From JAGVSR01 sp031413815 (GTDB lineage Bacteria; Pseudomonadota; Alphaproteobacteria; Rhizobiales; Hyphomicrobiaceae), in the NCBI GenBank assembly GCA_031413815.1, contig JANOFU010000015.1, positions 1 through 64,000 of the forward strand: a stretch of DNA of 64,000 nucleotides. The letters are read 5' to 3'. Position 1 is the stretch's first letter. Every line of letters starts with the position of its first letter. A model generated the notes under the pieces. That model was not told the DNA's origin and searched no databases. It saw nothing but the letters and a program-made list of their open reading frames with translations. Positions 63,423 to 64,000 of the stretch are shown one piece after another. The position numbers and the translations under genes were made by a program.

Positions 63423-64000
63423 ATGGACCGCATCAAAATCACCGGCGGCGGACGCCTCAACGGCACCATCCCGATTTCGGGCGCCAAGAACGCCGCCCTA
63501 CCCCTCATGATCGCGAGCCTGCTGACGCCTGACCGCCTGACGCTCAAAAACGTCCCCAATCTCGCCGACGTCAACCTGCTCGCCCGCATCCTGCGCAATC
63601 ACGGCGTCGATCTCGCGGTCGACGGCAAGCGCACCAGCCCCAACATGCAGGGCGAAACGTTCCATCTCACCGCCCGCGATATCGTCGACACGACGGCGCC
63701 GTATGAAATGGTGTCGCGGATGCGCGCCAGCTTCTGGGTGCTGGGACCCATCCTCGCGCGCATGCGTCACGCCAAAGTCTCGCTGCCCGGCGGGTGCGCG
63801 ATTGGCACACGCCCCGTCGACCTCCACTTGCAAGGTCTGAAAGCCCTCGGCGCCGAAATCGACATCGACGGCGGCTACGTCCTCGCCAAAGCGCCCAAGG
63901 GTCTGCACGGCGCGCACATTATTTTCCCGAAGGTGTCGGTTGGCGCCACGCACCAGGTGCTGCTGGCCGCCGCACTCGCAAAAGGCGAAACGCTGATCGA
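63423..64000 (+). CDS. murA: UDP-N-acetylglucosamine 1-carboxyvinyltransferase MurA (5' part)
   Basis: MurA transfers enolpyruvate to UDP-GlcNAc, the first committed step of peptidoglycan synthesis and the target of fosfomycin. The visible ~192 residues begin MDRIKITGGGRLNGTIPISG with AKNAALPLMIASLLT and the catalytic-loop cysteine in SLPGGCAIGTRPVDLHLQ (about 120). The sensitive form (Cys, not Asp) is present. The frame is open at the right edge, so the gene is cut off by the window. Confidence 0.95.
   Translation, partial: MDRIKITGGGRLNGTIPISGAKNAALPLMIASLLTPDRLTLKNVPNLADVNLLARILRNHGVDLAVDGKRTSPNMQGETFHLTARDIVDTTAPYEMVSRMRASFWVLGPILARMRHAKVSLPGGCAIGTRPVDLHLQGLKALGAEIDIDGGYVLAKAPKGLHGAHIIFPKVSVGATHQVLLAAALAKGETLI

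Overview
The window is GC-rich chromosomal DNA from an alphaproteobacterium, most likely of the order Hyphomicrobiales. Pointers are the Aap general amino-acid transporter, the short HisG with HisZ, the usg gene, a bactofilin, an IscR-headed suf operon, a small basic ORF in front of murA, and a NAD-dependent formate dehydrogenase whose beta subunit is a NuoE-NuoF fusion like FDH1 of Methylorubrum. The genus cannot be fixed from the sequence. No rRNA, tRNA, CRISPR array, transposase or phage gene was seen. The first ~100 bases are homopolymer runs and look like a low-quality contig end.

Layout. 1-3.5 kb: suf operon start (iscR, cysteine desulfurase, sufB), cut by the left edge. 3.6-16.4 kb: housekeeping and envelope genes (alpha/beta hydrolase, M28 peptidase, anmK, tyrS, an AsmA-like giant protein, bcp, bactofilin, a DUF2130 coiled-coil protein, a 2-hydroxyglutarate-type oxidoreductase). 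16.5-21 kb: aap amino-acid transporter, gene order P-J-Q-M on the minus strand. 21-24.3 kb: acetyltransferase, lipoprotein, MarC, Usg and Idi. 24.4-41.6 kb: a tungsten/formate/aldehyde locus. 41.8-46.4 kb: CNNM/CorC membrane protein, a repeat-filled 0.9-kb gap, an FHS sugar transporter and a P1/DmpA peptidase. 46.4-55.7 kb: putrescine regulon (puuA, GntR regulator, potFGHI, speB-like, puuB). 55.7-59.5 kb: hisG, hisZ, hisS. 59.6-64 kb: FemAB/GNAT plus JmjC-like cupin pair, a small exported protein, a tiny basic protein and the 5' end of murA.

The most coherent unit is 24.4-41.6 kb. A LysR regulator precedes a W/Mo formate dehydrogenase (beta and alpha subunits), then fdhD, mobA and mobB. A TupA tungstate-binding protein follows, then a porin, tupC and tupB. 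Next comes a four-subunit-type aldehyde oxidoreductase operon: a 16-Cys ferredoxin AorA, tungsten subunit AorB, FAD subunit AorC, a MoaD/ThiS-like protein ending in Gly-Gly, and an uncharacterised 100-residue protein. Import of tungstate, cofactor assembly and two tungstoenzymes that would oxidise aldehydes to acids and formate to CO2 with NAD sit within 17 kb.

The putrescine block is tied together by an identical 12-bp palindrome, TTGTGATCACAA, at four control regions (puuA, gntR/potF, speB, puuB).

The window is also rich in dispersed palindromic repeats of several families. Most notable is a ~330-bp two-copy element at 43.3 and 62.7 kb. Its hairpins are conserved, and a 31-nt block of equal length but unrelated sequence can fold in both copies. 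It is a candidate structured RNA.
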